Source: Pseudomonas promysalinigenes (GTDB lineage: Bacteria; Pseudomonadota; Gammaproteobacteria; Pseudomonadales; Pseudomonadaceae). From it: DNA of 64,000 nt. The notes below the pieces were generated by a model. The model was not told the DNA's origin, ran no database searches, and saw only the letters and a program-made list of their open reading frames with translations. The position numbers were made by a program, and so were the translations under genes. How positions within the stretch are numbered: position 1 is the stretch's first letter; every line of letters begins with the position of its first letter. Where the stretch lies: assembly GCF_014269025.2 (NCBI RefSeq), contig NZ_CP077094.1, forward strand, positions 2,108,001-2,172,000. Direction: 5' to 3'. Positions 46,472 to 55,766 of this stretch are shown piece after piece.

Positions 46472-47173
46472 TCAGCGCGGCATGTAACCGCGCTGCCACG
46501 AACGTGGGATGAACCGCGATATCAGCGCCAGCAGGCAGGCCAGCGCCGCGCTGCCTGCCAGCGCCTGAAGCCCCAAACGTTGTTGCAGCCAGGCCCCTAG
46601 GGCTGCGCCCAGCAGCATGCCGGCCCACGGTACCAATTGAACCCTCCAGCCATCGCGGCGCTCGCCCAGCAGCCAACGCCCCAGGCCCCTGCCAAAACGC
46701 GACAGCGCGCCAGTCACATAAGTAAGCCCAATGGGCAGGCCGTTGACCTGTTCGACTACGGCATTGATCATGCCCATCGCCAACGTAGCCGCCAGCAGCG
46801 CTGGGAAGGTAGCGGCAAACGGCCAAACCGCCGCCCACGCCAACAGCCCGGCCACTATCGCCAGCACCGGCCAGGCTCGCCGGCCGAAGCCTCTGGCCAG
46901 CAGCACCCCCAGTGCGTTGCCTGCCACGAAGCCCAATACGGCAGCGCTCAGGCGCAACACCAGGGCCAGGTCCGCCTCGCTGATGGCTACCGCCAGACGT
47001 GTGGTATTGCCACTCATGAACGACACGAAGTCGCCAAGCGCCAGCAAGCCAATGGCGTCGGTCATGCCGGCCAGTACCGACAGCCCGGCCACCAGGCCAA
47101 GGCCAACGCGACCGCGCAACACCTGCAGGCGAAGGTGCCTGGCTGTGCGGGCGGGAAGGGCATTGGGCAGCAT
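46472..47173 (-). CDS. DUF1275 (YoaK) family membrane protein
   Basis: 233 residues, about six TM. 'VLAGMTDAIGLLALGDFVSFMSGNTTRLAVAI' is the family hallmark near the N-terminus and 'MINAVVEQVNGLPIGLTYVTGALSRFGRGLGRWL' the second. Function is unknown; a transporter is suspected. It starts 9 bp after the riboflavin synthase stop and is likely co-transcribed with it, though no functional link is evident. Confidence 0.88.
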   Translation of the reverse strand: MLPNALPARTARHLRLQVLRGRVGLGLVAGLSVLAGMTDAIGLLALGDFVSFMSGNTTRLAVAISEADLALVLRLSAAVLGFVAGNALGVLLARGFGRRAWPVLAIVAGLLAWAAVWPFAATFPALLAATLAMGMINAVVEQVNGLPIGLTYVTGALSRFGRGLGRWLLGERRDGWRVQLVPWAGMLLGAALGAWLQQRLGLQALAGSAALACLLALISRFIPRSWQRGYMPR

Positions 47174-47182
47174 CGGTTGGCC

Positions 47183-47812
47183 TCAGGGCAGCAGTTTTAG
47201 TCGGGCCAAGGTGCCTTGAAGGGTGCGCTCCACCACATCGACCAGGACCATGGTCGGCTGGTCTACCTCGATGTTCAGCAGCTCGCCGGGCTTGTAACGG
47301 GCGAAGGTGGTCTGGCGCAGGGTTTCGGGAATGAGGTTGATCGTCACCACGTTATCGTCAATGTCGGCGACGGTCAGGCTGCAGCCATTGACCCCGATGA
47401 AACCACGCGGGAACACGTACTTGGCCCACTCTGCAGGCATGCGGAACTTGATGTAAGCGCCAGTCTCCTTGATCGACAGCTCGACGATCTGTGCCGTGGT
47501 CGCAATGTGCCCGGCCATCAGGTGGCCGCCGACTTCGGCGTTCATCTTCGCTGAGCGTTCGATGTTCACACCCTGGCCTGCTTTGAGCGAGCCCAGGTTG
47601 GTGCGTTCCAGGGTCGCGTTCATGGCATCGAACTTGACCCGGCTGCCGTCGATTTCCGTCACCGACAGGCAGGTACCCTCGACACTGACGCTGGCGCCGA
47701 TCTTCAGTTCATCAAGCAATTCGGGGGGCAGGTCGATGGTGAACTGGTTGTGGCCCGGATAGCAGGTCACATCAAGCAGAGGGCGCACGGCCTGGACGAT
47801 GCCGGTGTACAT
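47183..47812 (-). CDS. ribE: Riboflavin synthase alpha subunit
   Basis: 209 residues with two tandem lumazine-binding barrels: residues 1-97 start MYTGIVQAVRPLLDV with 'GASVSVEGTCLSVTEIDGSRVKFDAMNATLERTNLG', and residues 98-200 repeat it as 'GFIGVNGCSLTVADIDDNVVTINLIPETLRQTTF'. Converts two 6,7-dimethyl-8-ribityllumazine to riboflavin. It is not beside ribD/ribBA/ribH, so it is probably a second, stand-alone copy; I see no FMN riboswitch upstream. Confidence 0.92.
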   Translation of the reverse strand: MYTGIVQAVRPLLDVTCYPGHNQFTIDLPPELLDELKIGASVSVEGTCLSVTEIDGSRVKFDAMNATLERTNLGSLKAGQGVNIERSAKMNAEVGGHLMAGHIATTAQIVELSIKETGAYIKFRMPAEWAKYVFPRGFIGVNGCSLTVADIDDNVVTINLIPETLRQTTFARYKPGELLNIEVDQPTMVLVDVVERTLQGTLARLKLLP

Positions 47813-47890
47813 GGGTTGCTCCTGGGCTCTGAAGGGAAAGCATCAGGAAACTATGCCCGTGGCGCTGCAAATGCAAGCAACCCGTGCCGC

Positions 47891-47932
47891 CCCCTTCGCC
47901 GGCAGCACCATCCTGGGTGCACGGCGAAGGGG
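47891..47932 (-). terminator. Hairpin between the GH13 gene and riboflavin synthase
   Basis: CCCCTTCGCCG (47891-47901) pairs with CGGCGAAGGGG (47922-47932), with an inner GCACC/GGGTGC stem. Very stable, 13 bases past the GH13 stop. No T-run on the minus strand, so it may attenuate rather than terminate. Confidence 0.55.
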
Positions 47933-47944
47933 CCGCAGGACGGT

Positions 47945-50011
47945 TCAGACATGGCCGCTGCTGTTGACGATCCTCAGGCACAGTGCTTCATAAGGGTCCA
48001 GGTTGATCATCAAGCGGCCATCTTCGGTCAGGTCGCCCTCTACAGTCTCGTTGATCATGTCGACCACCGGGCCCGGGGTGAAGCCGGTCAGCTCAAGCTC
48101 CTCGGCGATCACATCCTGGCCGAAGTTCAAGGCGCTGATCTGGATGCCACGCCCAGACGGCAGTTCGTGCACCATCACCAGCAGGCCAGGGCTGCTGACC
48201 TCGGGCACCAACACCTGACGGCTGGTGGCGATGCCATAGGCCTGGCGCACGGCCAGCATTTTCTTCACCTGGCTGGCGAACGAGCCTGGGTCTTCGAGCT
48301 GGCTGTCGAGGCTGCCATACAGGGCGCGGGCACGCGGCATGCCGCGCACCGATTGTTCGGCCTGAGGGTCGAGCCCTGCCAGGTCGTAGCCGCCGCGGTG
48401 GATCCAGCGGGTGTCACCGTCACCCATTCGCTCGGCGACCGCCTCCGGTGGTAGCGGCAAGGCGCCGACCATGTCCCAGCCCGACAGCGCGACCACGCCC
48501 GGTTGCATGGCGTTGTACATCACCAGTAGCAGGTGAATTTTCTGCACCTTGGCGATATCTTGCGCACTGAGTTGCTCGATGTCGCGCAGCCCCAAGGCGG
48601 CCGTGATCAGGCTGGCGGTGGTGCAGGAAATGCCGTTGGTGACAAAGCGCAGGTTATAGGGGGCATGTTCACCCGACAGGCGCTCATAGATTTCCTCGCG
48701 GATATGCTCGCGCAGTATGCTGCCCGGCAAGGTCTGGCCCTTGTACAGGTACATGTCGTTGGCGTGCAGCGTCCAGAAGTGCACCAACTCTACCGTCAAC
48801 TCGTCATGGTTTTGCAGGGCATGGATCAGCGACGCGGGGTCGATACCGAATGCGTGCATTTCCTTGAGCATCAAGCGCAGGAATTCGGTATCGCCGGTCA
48901 GCAGCGCATGCTGATAGGCCGGGCGCGTGATGAAGTCGTAAGACAGATCGGCGCCGCCTTTGGACATTTGCGCGATATCGTCCAGGGTCAGGTTCAACTC
49001 CTGGAAGCTGAAGCCACCTGCCTTGCGGATCATGCCACCGATGAGCTGGTTGCCGACGATCGACAGCGGGTGGCTTTCGGACCAAGCGCTGCCGGCAGCT
49101 CGGGTTTCCACGCCGAGAAAACCATTGGCATCCAGGCGCAAGCCTCTGGCGCCCAGGCAGTCGAGTGCGTGCAGGGCATCGCCGATGATCATTTGCTGGG
49201 CGGCGAAGCTTGGGTCCAGCCAGTTCAATGACGGCTGGCCTTCCTTGAAATAGTGCAGGTATACCCAGCGCCGAGTCTTGCCGTCTACGCCTGTGATCGG
49301 TGGGGTAGCGCTCCAGTCGGTTTCCTTGACCCCTGGCTCGAAGAAAATCACCCGTTGCAACTGGCCGACGATGTAGTGGCGCAGCTTCAGTTCGTCGCAC
49401 TGCGCCGGTAACAGGTTGACCGCATCCCGCCCCTGGGGCACATCAGGCAGCAGCGGCCAGTCTTCCTCATTGATCTCGACCATGTGGTAGAGGCCTGGAT
49501 AGGCCCCGTAAGCCAGCTCGGCCAGGCGGAAATCGGCACCCTTGCCGGTGTGCGAGGGGATCAGGTCATCGATGGTCACGGCGTTGTGCGCCGCCGCCAG
49601 GCGGCTCATCTGCACCAGCTCTTGCTCATTGCCGTAAAGCGGGTCGATGTCAAAGCTGATGCGGTCGAAGTTGCCGTCGATGCTGGGGGTGAACTCATGC
49701 CCCTGCACACCACCGGACTGCTTGATCGGCCCAGTGTGGATGCCTTGCACGCCAATCTCTGAAAGGCGTTTCCACAGGGCAGGGTGGCCAAGGGCTGCCA
49801 ATACCGAGCAGCCCTCTGGCGCGATGATGGCGTCGGGGTAAACGGTCAGCCACACCGAAGCGATCTCAGTGGCGCGGCGTGGCTGCGCTTCGGCGTAAGG
49901 GTTCTGCCACAGGCGCGACTGGCCGGAATAAAGGCGAGCGCGTTCCTGCGAGGCTTTCAACATGGAACGTTCTTCTAGCCATTGGAGGTAAGACGGGTCG
50001 GGCTGGGTCAT
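47945..50011 (-). CDS. GH13 alpha-amylase-family enzyme, trehalose synthase/maltosyl-glucosyltransferase-like
   Basis: 688 residues. (beta/alpha)8 GH13 core with the expected catalytic set: nucleophile Asp in '[16 protein letters not shown]', acid/base Glu in '[12 protein letters not shown]' and the stabilising Asp in '[12 protein letters not shown]'. Region I is unusual: '[12 protein letters not shown]' in place of DxxxNH. Pseudomonas annotations call such proteins maltose alpha-D-glucosyltransferase; the bigger TreS-maltokinase fusion of the glycogen/trehalose cluster is a different protein. No glg or tre gene is adjacent, so the substrate is uncertain. GAGGA precedes the ATG. No signal peptide: cytoplasmic. 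Confidence 0.85.
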   Translation of the reverse strand: MTQPDPSYLQWLEERSMLKASQERARLYSGQSRLWQNPYAEAQPRRATEIASVWLTVYPDAIIAPEGCSVLAALGHPALWKRLSEIGVQGIHTGPIKQSGGVQGHEFTPSIDGNFDRISFDIDPLYGNEQELVQMSRLAAAHNAVTIDDLIPSHTGKGADFRLAELAYGAYPGLYHMVEINEEDWPLLPDVPQGRDAVNLLPAQCDELKLRHYIVGQLQRVIFFEPGVKETDWSATPPITGVDGKTRRWVYLHYFKEGQPSLNWLDPSFAAQQMIIGDALHALDCLGARGLRLDANGFLGVETRAAGSAWSESHPLSIVGNQLIGGMIRKAGGFSFQELNLTLDDIAQMSKGGADLSYDFITRPAYQHALLTGDTEFLRLMLKEMHAFGIDPASLIHALQNHDELTVELVHFWTLHANDMYLYKGQTLPGSILREHIREEIYERLSGEHAPYNLRFVTNGISCTTASLITAALGLRDIEQLSAQDIAKVQKIHLLLVMYNAMQPGVVALSGWDMVGALPLPPEAVAERMGDGDTRWIHRGGYDLAGLDPQAEQSVRGMPRARALYGSLDSQLEDPGSFASQVKKMLAVRQAYGIATSRQVLVPEVSSPGLLVMVHELPSGRGIQISALNFGQDVIAEELELTGFTPGPVVDMINETVEGDLTEDGRLMINLDPYEALCLRIVNSSGHV

Positions 50012-50046
50012 TTCGCGTCCTCTTTGCGTGGCGGCACCGGCCCAAG

Positions 50047-50991
50047 TTATGACGGTAACTCAAACGTATCGTTCGGTTTGGCATCAGCCGTGGCTGCGCT
50101 GTACAGCTGTTGGCGAAACCATTTGCGCAAAGGATCGGCCTGGGTGCGCTCATGCCAGATCTGCATCACCTCGACCTTGGGCAGCACCAGAGGCAGCGGG
50201 TGGATACACACATCATCGTCCCGCTCGGCAGCTTCTTGCGCCACCGAGCGCAGGCAGGTGAGCAGTAGGTCGGTACCGCGCACCAGCCGTGTCGGTGCGA
50301 GGAAGCTCGACAACCCGGCCACTATGCGACGGCTGTGCCCGGCAGCGCGCAAGGCGCGGTCCACCAGGCCATCAAGATCGCCAGTGAGCGTGGTCAGTAG
50401 ATGATCACAGGCCAGAAAGGCTTTGAGATCCAGGCCTTGGGCAAGGTGAGGGTTGCTGCGCGATGCCAGCACCACGAAGTCCTCGCTGAGCAGGCGCTGC
50501 TGATGGAAGGTGTCAGGCAGGTCGGTGTAGAAGCCCGCGATGGCCACATCGCAGGTGCCCTTCTCCAGCGCTTCTCGGGGCAATTGGCCCCCCGTATTGT
50601 GGGTCACCAGCACCAGGTTTGGCGCTGACTGCCGCAGCACCGGCAGCAGCCGAGGCAGCAGGGTCTGCTCCATGAAGTCGGTGCTGTAGACGTGCAAACG
50701 TGCAGGGCGGGCCAAGAAGTCCTGGCCCTCGCATTGCTCATAGAAGGTGGCCAGCCCCTCGACCAGCTGCTGCACCTGGGAAGCAAGTTCGTGGGCACGC
50801 GGCGTGGCGGTAAGGCCACGGGGGGCACGCACAAAAAGCGGGTCGCCGAACTGATGTCGAAGCTTGTTCAGCTTGTGGCTCAATGCGGGTTGGCTCAAGG
50901 CCATGCGGGCTGCAGCCATCGTGGCGTTGCGTTCCTGATAGAGCACATGGAACAAATACAGTAGGTTCAGATCCTTGCCGGCGATATTCAT
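50047..50991 (-). CDS. LysR-family regulator, divergent from the DJ-1 protein gene
   Basis: 314 residues from the ATG at 50991 ([20 protein letters not shown]); the frame is open further but reads over the divergent gene. Winged helix ('[46 protein letters not shown]') plus effector domain. NodD-like branch. The 92-bp gap to the divergent gene suggests it controls the exported DJ-1 protein gene. Confidence 0.88.
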   Translation of the reverse strand: MNIAGKDLNLLYLFHVLYQERNATMAAARMALSQPALSHKLNKLRHQFGDPLFVRAPRGLTATPRAHELASQVQQLVEGLATFYEQCEGQDFLARPARLHVYSTDFMEQTLLPRLLPVLRQSAPNLVLVTHNTGGQLPREALEKGTCDVAIAGFYTDLPDTFHQQRLLSEDFVVLASRSNPHLAQGLDLKAFLACDHLLTTLTGDLDGLVDRALRAAGHSRRIVAGLSSFLAPTRLVRGTDLLLTCLRSVAQEAAERDDDVCIHPLPLVLPKVEVMQIWHERTQADPLRKWFRQQLYSAATADAKPNDTFELPS

Positions 50992-51083
50992 TATTTGGAT
51001 TACAGAGATGAAGGGTTTCGAATTATCGAATCTTAGCGCTCTGTTTAGACTGCGCCTACTGAATCCAAGTGAATAGGTAGCAC

Positions 51084-51938
51084 ATGATGAAAAGCATCCC
51101 CACCCTGGGCCTGGCAATAACCGCAGCAGTGCTTGCCGGCGGCGCACACGCGGCACCCAAAGGCGAAGTGCTGGTTCTGCTGTCCAGTGAAAACCGGTTG
51201 ATGCTGGAGGGTGGCAAGCGCTATCCCACAGGCTATTACCTCAACGAATTTGGCGTCCCTGCTGACCAGTTGCTCAAAGCTGGCTATAAGCTGGTGCTAG
51301 TGACGCCTAAAGGCAACGCGCCGAGCGTGGACGTACGCTCGGTGGATCCGCAGTATTTTGCCGGGGACGTCAAAGAAATGCGGCGCATCGAGCAACTCGT
51401 GCGGGGGCTGCCGGGCATCGACGACACTCTGTCGCTCAAAGAAGTGCTGGCTGGCGACCTCGACCGCTACGCCGGTTTGTTCATTCCCGGCGGCCACGCG
51501 CCGCTGATCGATCTGGCCAACAACCCAGAGGTCGGGGCTTTACTGCGCCACTTCCACCAGGCCGGAAAAGCCACGGCTGCCATTTGCCACGGGCCAATCG
51601 CATTGTTGTCGGCGCAACGAGACCCTGCCAGCTATCAGGCCGCCCTGGCGCGTGGCGAGCAACCGGTGGCTGAGGACTGGGCCTATCAAGGCTACCGCAT
51701 GACCATCTTCTCCGACGCTGAAGAGCAGGTGTTCGAGGCATCCCTCAAACCGCAGAAGCTGCTTTTCTACCCCGCCGCGGCCATGGCCGGTGCCGGTGGG
51801 GCGATGAGCTACGCCCAGGCCTGGCAGCCGCACGTGCAGGTGGATCGAGAACTGATCACCGGGCAAAACCCTTTCTCCGACAAGGCACTGGCTAAGGCAC
51901 TGCTGGCCAAGCTGGCCGAGCAGACCAAGGCCGAGTGA
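51084..51938 (+). CDS. Exported DJ-1/PfpI (Hsp31-like) protein
   Basis: 284 residues with a signal peptide (MMKSIPTLGLAITAAVLAGGAHAAPKG). The mature part is a DJ-1/PfpI domain: 'GLFIPGGHAPLIDLANNPEVGALLRHFHQAGKATAAICHGPIAL' holds the nucleophile Cys-His, and 'YPTGYYLNEFGVPADQLLKAGYKLVLVTPKG' resembles the Hsp31/glyoxalase III branch. A periplasmic location is unusual for this mostly cytoplasmic family. Likely roles are chaperone, glyoxalase or class I amidotransferase-like; none can be chosen. Start could be either of the two adjacent ATGs. Confidence 0.87.
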   Translation: MMKSIPTLGLAITAAVLAGGAHAAPKGEVLVLLSSENRLMLEGGKRYPTGYYLNEFGVPADQLLKAGYKLVLVTPKGNAPSVDVRSVDPQYFAGDVKEMRRIEQLVRGLPGIDDTLSLKEVLAGDLDRYAGLFIPGGHAPLIDLANNPEVGALLRHFHQAGKATAAICHGPIALLSAQRDPASYQAALARGEQPVAEDWAYQGYRMTIFSDAEEQVFEASLKPQKLLFYPAAAMAGAGGAMSYAQAWQPHVQVDRELITGQNPFSDKALAKALLAKLAEQTKAE

Positions 51939-51980
51939 GACTTGTACCGGGCCATCGGCTGCGTGGGTTGGTCAGGCGTT

Positions 51981-52898
51981 TCAGCGCCTGGCTGCATGTT
52001 GCTGCGGTGCCAGGAAAGCATCGCGGAAGTAATCGCGCAGTGCTTGCATCGCCGGGCTGAATGCGCGTTCGCGGTGCCAGGCAAGGCCCACACTCATAGG
52101 CGTCACCGGGTCGGAGATGGACACCGTTTCGATCCGCTTGCCTTCCAGCGACCAGGGGCGGTGCACCAGATCGGAAAGGATCGCCACGCCGCTGCCATTG
52201 GCCACCATGCTGCGTACCGCTTCCACCGAGCTTGTGCGTACCCGCACATTCGGTCGCTGCCCGGCCTGCTGCCAATAGCGCATGGCGCTTTGTTCGGCCT
52301 CATCGACAGTGAGCAGAATGAACGGCTGCTGGGCCACGTCGGCCAAGCTCACTGCCGACCGCTCACACAGCGGATGATGGCCGGGCAGCCACAGCCGGCG
52401 CTCGGAATTGAACAGGGTCTCGGAGACGATATCCGGATGGGTGAGGTTGGCGGTGAGCACCACTGCCATGTCGAAACGTCCCTCCAGCAGCCCTTGCTCG
52501 ATGGCGCTGCGCTCCTGCTCGTGAACCTTGAGCTCCACGTCCGGGTGCCAGTGCTCCAGGCGCTGCAAATGGTGCGGCAGAAAGTAGCCGATGACCGTAT
52601 AGCTTGCCGCAAGGTGCAGAAGGCCACTGGCGCGCACGTTGGGTAGCGGACTGTTCAGGGCATCGTCGACGCTGCGCAGGATCACGTAGGCGCGGTTGAG
52701 AAAGTGCCGGCCGGCCTCGGTCAGGCTCATGCCTTGGGCCGAGCGCTGAAATAACAGCACACCCAGCATGGCTTCCAATTCCTTGATCGCAGTGGTGATC
52801 GCCGACTGGGAGATATTGAGGTGTATCGCTGCCTGGGAGATCTGGCCAATCTCGGCAGTGGCAACGAAGTAACGTACCTGGCGTAGCGTGAGAGACAC
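51981..52898 (-). CDS. LysR-family regulator, divergent from pxpABC
   Basis: 305 residues. GTG start at 52898 with AGGAG seven bases upstream. Typical winged helix: 'LRQVRYFVATAEIGQISQAAIHLNISQSAITTAIKELEAMLGVLLFQRSAQGMSLTEAG', then the effector domain ('SVEAVRSMVANGSGVAILSD'). CysB/CynR-like branch. It faces pxpA across 116 bp, so the pxp operon is its probable target. Confidence 0.9.
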   Translation of the reverse strand: MSLTLRQVRYFVATAEIGQISQAAIHLNISQSAITTAIKELEAMLGVLLFQRSAQGMSLTEAGRHFLNRAYVILRSVDDALNSPLPNVRASGLLHLAASYTVIGYFLPHHLQRLEHWHPDVELKVHEQERSAIEQGLLEGRFDMAVVLTANLTHPDIVSETLFNSERRLWLPGHHPLCERSAVSLADVAQQPFILLTVDEAEQSAMRYWQQAGQRPNVRVRTSSVEAVRSMVANGSGVAILSDLVHRPWSLEGKRIETVSISDPVTPMSVGLAWHRERAFSPAMQALRDYFRDAFLAPQQHAARR

Positions 52899-53014
52899 GG
52901 TGGGCTCCTGGGTATCTGATTTTCAGAAGACACCCCATCTGTTTATAGATCTTCCCAAGGGGGCAGGCAGAATCTAACGTGGCTGGCATGCCGTCACAAG
53001 CCAGGGGTAGCGCG

Positions 53015-53779
53015 ATGCGTGTAGTGGATTTCAATTCTGATATGGGCGAGGGCTTCGGGCCTTGGACGATCGGCGATGGTGTCGATAACGAACTGATGGG
53101 ATTCATCAGCTCGGCCAACATCGCCACTGGCTTTCATGCCGGTGACCCCGGGACCATGCGGCGCACGGTTGCGCGGGCCAAGGCGCTGGGTGTTGGGGTG
53201 GGCGCGCATCCTGGTTTCCGCGACCTGGTGGGTTTCGGTCGCCGGCATATCAACGCACCGGCTCAAGAGCTGGTCGACGATATCCTTTATCAGCTTGGCG
53301 CCCTGCGCGAAATCGCCTGGGCACAGGGCGTGCGCCTGCAGCACATCAAGCCCCATGGCGCGCTGTACATGCATCTGGCCCGTGACGAGGAGGCGGCACG
53401 CCTGCTGGTGGAAAACCTGCAGGTGCTGGCGCCTGACTTGTTGCTGTACTGCATGCCAGGCTCGGTGATCTGCCGCATCGCCCAAGAGCTCGGCCAACCG
53501 GTCGTGCGGGAGTTCTACGCAGACCGCGAATACGACCTCAGTGGCTCGATCGTATTTACCCGCAACGTAAGCGGCTATCAGCCACAAAGGGTTGCCGAGC
53601 GAGTGCTGCGGGCATGTCAGCAGCGGCGTGTGCAAACCGTGGAGGGCCAAGATCTGACCGTCGAATTCGAGTCGATCTGCCTGCATAGCGACACCCCCGG
53701 AGCGCTCGACCTGATCGAAGCCACTCGCGCTGCGCTGGACGCTGCAGGTATCGAGGTGCGTGCACCGCACCGAGCTTGA
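53015..53779 (+). CDS. pxpA: 5-oxoprolinase subunit A (LamB/YcsF family)
   Basis: 254 residues from the ATG at 53015 ([17 protein letters not shown]), with AGGGG upstream. The LamB/YcsF fold is shown by 'DFNSDMGEG', '[22 protein letters not shown]', '[17 protein letters not shown]' and '[12 protein letters not shown]'. In bacteria PxpA with PxpB and PxpC opens 5-oxoproline to glutamate with ATP. First of three genes; 84 bp separate it from pxpB. Confidence 0.92.
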   Translation: MRVVDFNSDMGEGFGPWTIGDGVDNELMGFISSANIATGFHAGDPGTMRRTVARAKALGVGVGAHPGFRDLVGFGRRHINAPAQELVDDILYQLGALREIAWAQGVRLQHIKPHGALYMHLARDEEAARLLVENLQVLAPDLLLYCMPGSVICRIAQELGQPVVREFYADREYDLSGSIVFTRNVSGYQPQRVAERVLRACQQRRVQTVEGQDLTVEFESICLHSDTPGALDLIEATRAALDAAGIEVRAPHRA

Positions 53780-53863
53780 TTGGCTGCTGGCGCGAAGACG
53801 CCAAGGCCCGCAGCACCGCATTGTTTTGCCTGCCGTCGATAAAGATTCCAACAAGGAGCAGAC

Positions 53864-54739
53864 ATGGCGACTTCCCCGATCCGCTACAGCTTCGGTGCCG
53901 ACGAGCACCTGTTCGCCGAAGTCAGCGACAGCATGTCGCTGGAAGCCTTTTTCAAAGGTATGGCGGTGACCCGTGCAGTGGAACGTATGGCACTGGAAGG
54001 CGTGCTGGACATCTGCCTGGCCAACGCGTCGTTCCAGGTGCGGTTCGACCCCGATCGCATCGCCCCCCACGCCTTGCTCGAAGCAGTTCGAAGCGCAGAG
54101 GCCCAAGCTGTTACCGAGCGCTCGCTGAGCACTCGGATCATCGAGATCCCGGTGCTGTACAACGACCCTTGGACCCACGAGACGCTGATGCGCTTCCGTG
54201 ATCGTCACCAGGACCCCGACAGCACCGACCTGGAGTACGCTGCCCGCATCAATGGGCTGGCCAACGTCGAGGCCTTCGTCGCTGCGCACAGTGGCGCGCC
54301 GTGGTTCGTGTCGATGGTGGGATTCGTTGCCGGCTTGCCGTTCATGTTCCAGATGGTGGAGCGTGAGCGGCAGTTGCAGGTGCCAAAGTACCTGCGTCCG
54401 CGTACCGACACACCCAAGCTGACCCTGGGCCATGGCGGCTGTTTCGGCTGCATCTATTCGGTACGTGGCGCCGGGGGCTACCAGATGTTCGGCGTAACCC
54501 CGGCGCCGATCTATGACCCGCAGCAGTCACTGGCCTACCTCAAAGAGCACATGGTGTTCTTCCGCCCGGGGGATATCGTGCAGTTCAAGCCTATCGACCG
54601 CCGGGCCTATGACCAGGCCGTGGCGGATGTGGAAGACGGTCGTTTCGACTTGCGCATACGCCCGGTGGAGTTCTCTCTGGATGCATTTCTTGCCGACCCT
54701 GTCGGCTACCCCAAGTCGCTGCAGGAGGTGTTGGCATGA
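53864..54739 (+). CDS. pxpB: PxpB-like carboxyltransferase-domain protein (CT_C_D), divergent form
   Basis: 291 residues, longer than the usual 220-230 for PxpB. The order 'YSFGADEHLFAEV', 'EIPVLYND', 'SMVGFVAGLPFMFQMV' and 'RPRTDTPKLTLGHGGCFGCIYSVRGAGGYQMFGVTPAPIYDP' follows the family. But the region that normally reads G-x-Q-x-GIYP-x-x-x-PGGW is here GGCFGCIYSVRGAGGYQMFG, with two cysteines. AAGGAG before the ATG. Overlaps pxpC by ATGA. It may act on a lactam or urea-like compound other than 5-oxoproline. Confidence 0.82.
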   Translation: MATSPIRYSFGADEHLFAEVSDSMSLEAFFKGMAVTRAVERMALEGVLDICLANASFQVRFDPDRIAPHALLEAVRSAEAQAVTERSLSTRIIEIPVLYNDPWTHETLMRFRDRHQDPDSTDLEYAARINGLANVEAFVAAHSGAPWFVSMVGFVAGLPFMFQMVERERQLQVPKYLRPRTDTPKLTLGHGGCFGCIYSVRGAGGYQMFGVTPAPIYDPQQSLAYLKEHMVFFRPGDIVQFKPIDRRAYDQAVADVEDGRFDLRIRPVEFSLDAFLADPVGYPKSLQEVLA

Positions 54740-55707
54740 TCAAGGTCATCAAACCCGGGTTGGCCACCTCGGTACAGGACCTGGGCCGCGAAGGTTACTA
54801 TCACCTCGGCATACCGCCTTCTGGCGCGCTGGACCAGTATGCATTGCAGGCCGCCAACCACCTGGTCGGCAACCCGCCAGACGCGGCGGGCCTGGAGTGT
54901 GCCTTGGTGGGGCCGGAGCTGGAATTTCAGCAAGATGCCTTGGTCGCGGTCTGCGGCGCGCAAATGCCGGTGCTACTCGATGACCGGGAACAGCGCCCAG
55001 ACACCGCTTTTGCCGTGCGTGCCGGGCAGGTACTGCGCTTTAGCTACCCCGCGGCAGGTGCGCGGGCTTACCTGGCAGTGGCCGGGGGCATTGATGTGCC
55101 GATGGCGCTGGGCAGCCGTTCGACCTACGCCCTTGGCGGGCTGGGTGGCTTTCACGGGCGCAAGCTGGCGGCGGGCGATCTTCTGCCGGTAGGTGTGCCC
55201 AGTGGCAGGGGCCGTGCCGGGGCCAGTCTGCCGATGGCGTTGCGCCAGGCATTGGGTGGCGAAGTGCTGTTGCGGGTGGTGCCGGGGCTGTACTTTCACC
55301 GCCTGACCGAGGCGGCGGCCAAGCGCTTTTTCACCGATGCCTGGACCGTGGGTTCGGAAGCCGATCGGATAGGCTATCGCTACAAGGGCGGGGGCGCGCT
55401 GAGCTTCCAAGCCCGCGAACAACCTTTCGGAGCCGGCTCGGACCCTTCGAACATCGTCGATAGCTGCTACCCGATAGGCTCTATTCAGGTCCCGGCGGGG
55501 CTTGAGCCGATCATCCTGCACCGCGATGCTGTGTCCGGCGGTGGCTATGCGATGATCGGCACGGTGATCAGTGCCGACCTGGATCTGATTGGGCAGATGC
55601 AGCCAAACCAGCAGGCGCGATTCCTGGCGGTGACCCTGGAGGATGCCCTGGCAGCCAGGCGCTCATACAAGAAAAAGCTGGGTTGCCTGGCCAAGCTGTT
55701 CGGCTGA
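54736..55707 (+). CDS. pxpC: PxpC-like biotin-dependent carboxyltransferase-domain protein (CT_A_B)
   Basis: 323 residues, normal for PxpC. Seen: 'IKPGLATSVQDLGREGYYHLGIPPSGALDQYALQAANHLVGNP', 'AYLAVAGGIDVPMALGSRSTYALGGLGGFHGRKLAAGDLLPVG', 'SNIVDSCYPIGSIQVPAGLEPIIL' and 'GGYAMIGTVISADLDLIGQMQP'. Works with the overlapping PxpB subunit. Last gene of the LysR-controlled pxpABC set; no transporter gene is linked. Confidence 0.92.
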   Translation: MIKVIKPGLATSVQDLGREGYYHLGIPPSGALDQYALQAANHLVGNPPDAAGLECALVGPELEFQQDALVAVCGAQMPVLLDDREQRPDTAFAVRAGQVLRFSYPAAGARAYLAVAGGIDVPMALGSRSTYALGGLGGFHGRKLAAGDLLPVGVPSGRGRAGASLPMALRQALGGEVLLRVVPGLYFHRLTEAAAKRFFTDAWTVGSEADRIGYRYKGGGALSFQAREQPFGAGSDPSNIVDSCYPIGSIQVPAGLEPIILHRDAVSGGGYAMIGTVISADLDLIGQMQPNQQARFLAVTLEDALAARRSYKKKLGCLAKLFG

Positions 55708-55766
55708 ACGTTCCGGCTTGAGGCAGCCTGCGAGCACCGGCCTGGCCGGTGTCGTCAGGCGCTTGC

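Noticed and set aside
47813..47944. FMN riboswitch upstream of riboflavin synthase
   Set aside because: The conserved RFN-element blocks are not visible; the hairpin there belongs to the end of the GH13 gene.
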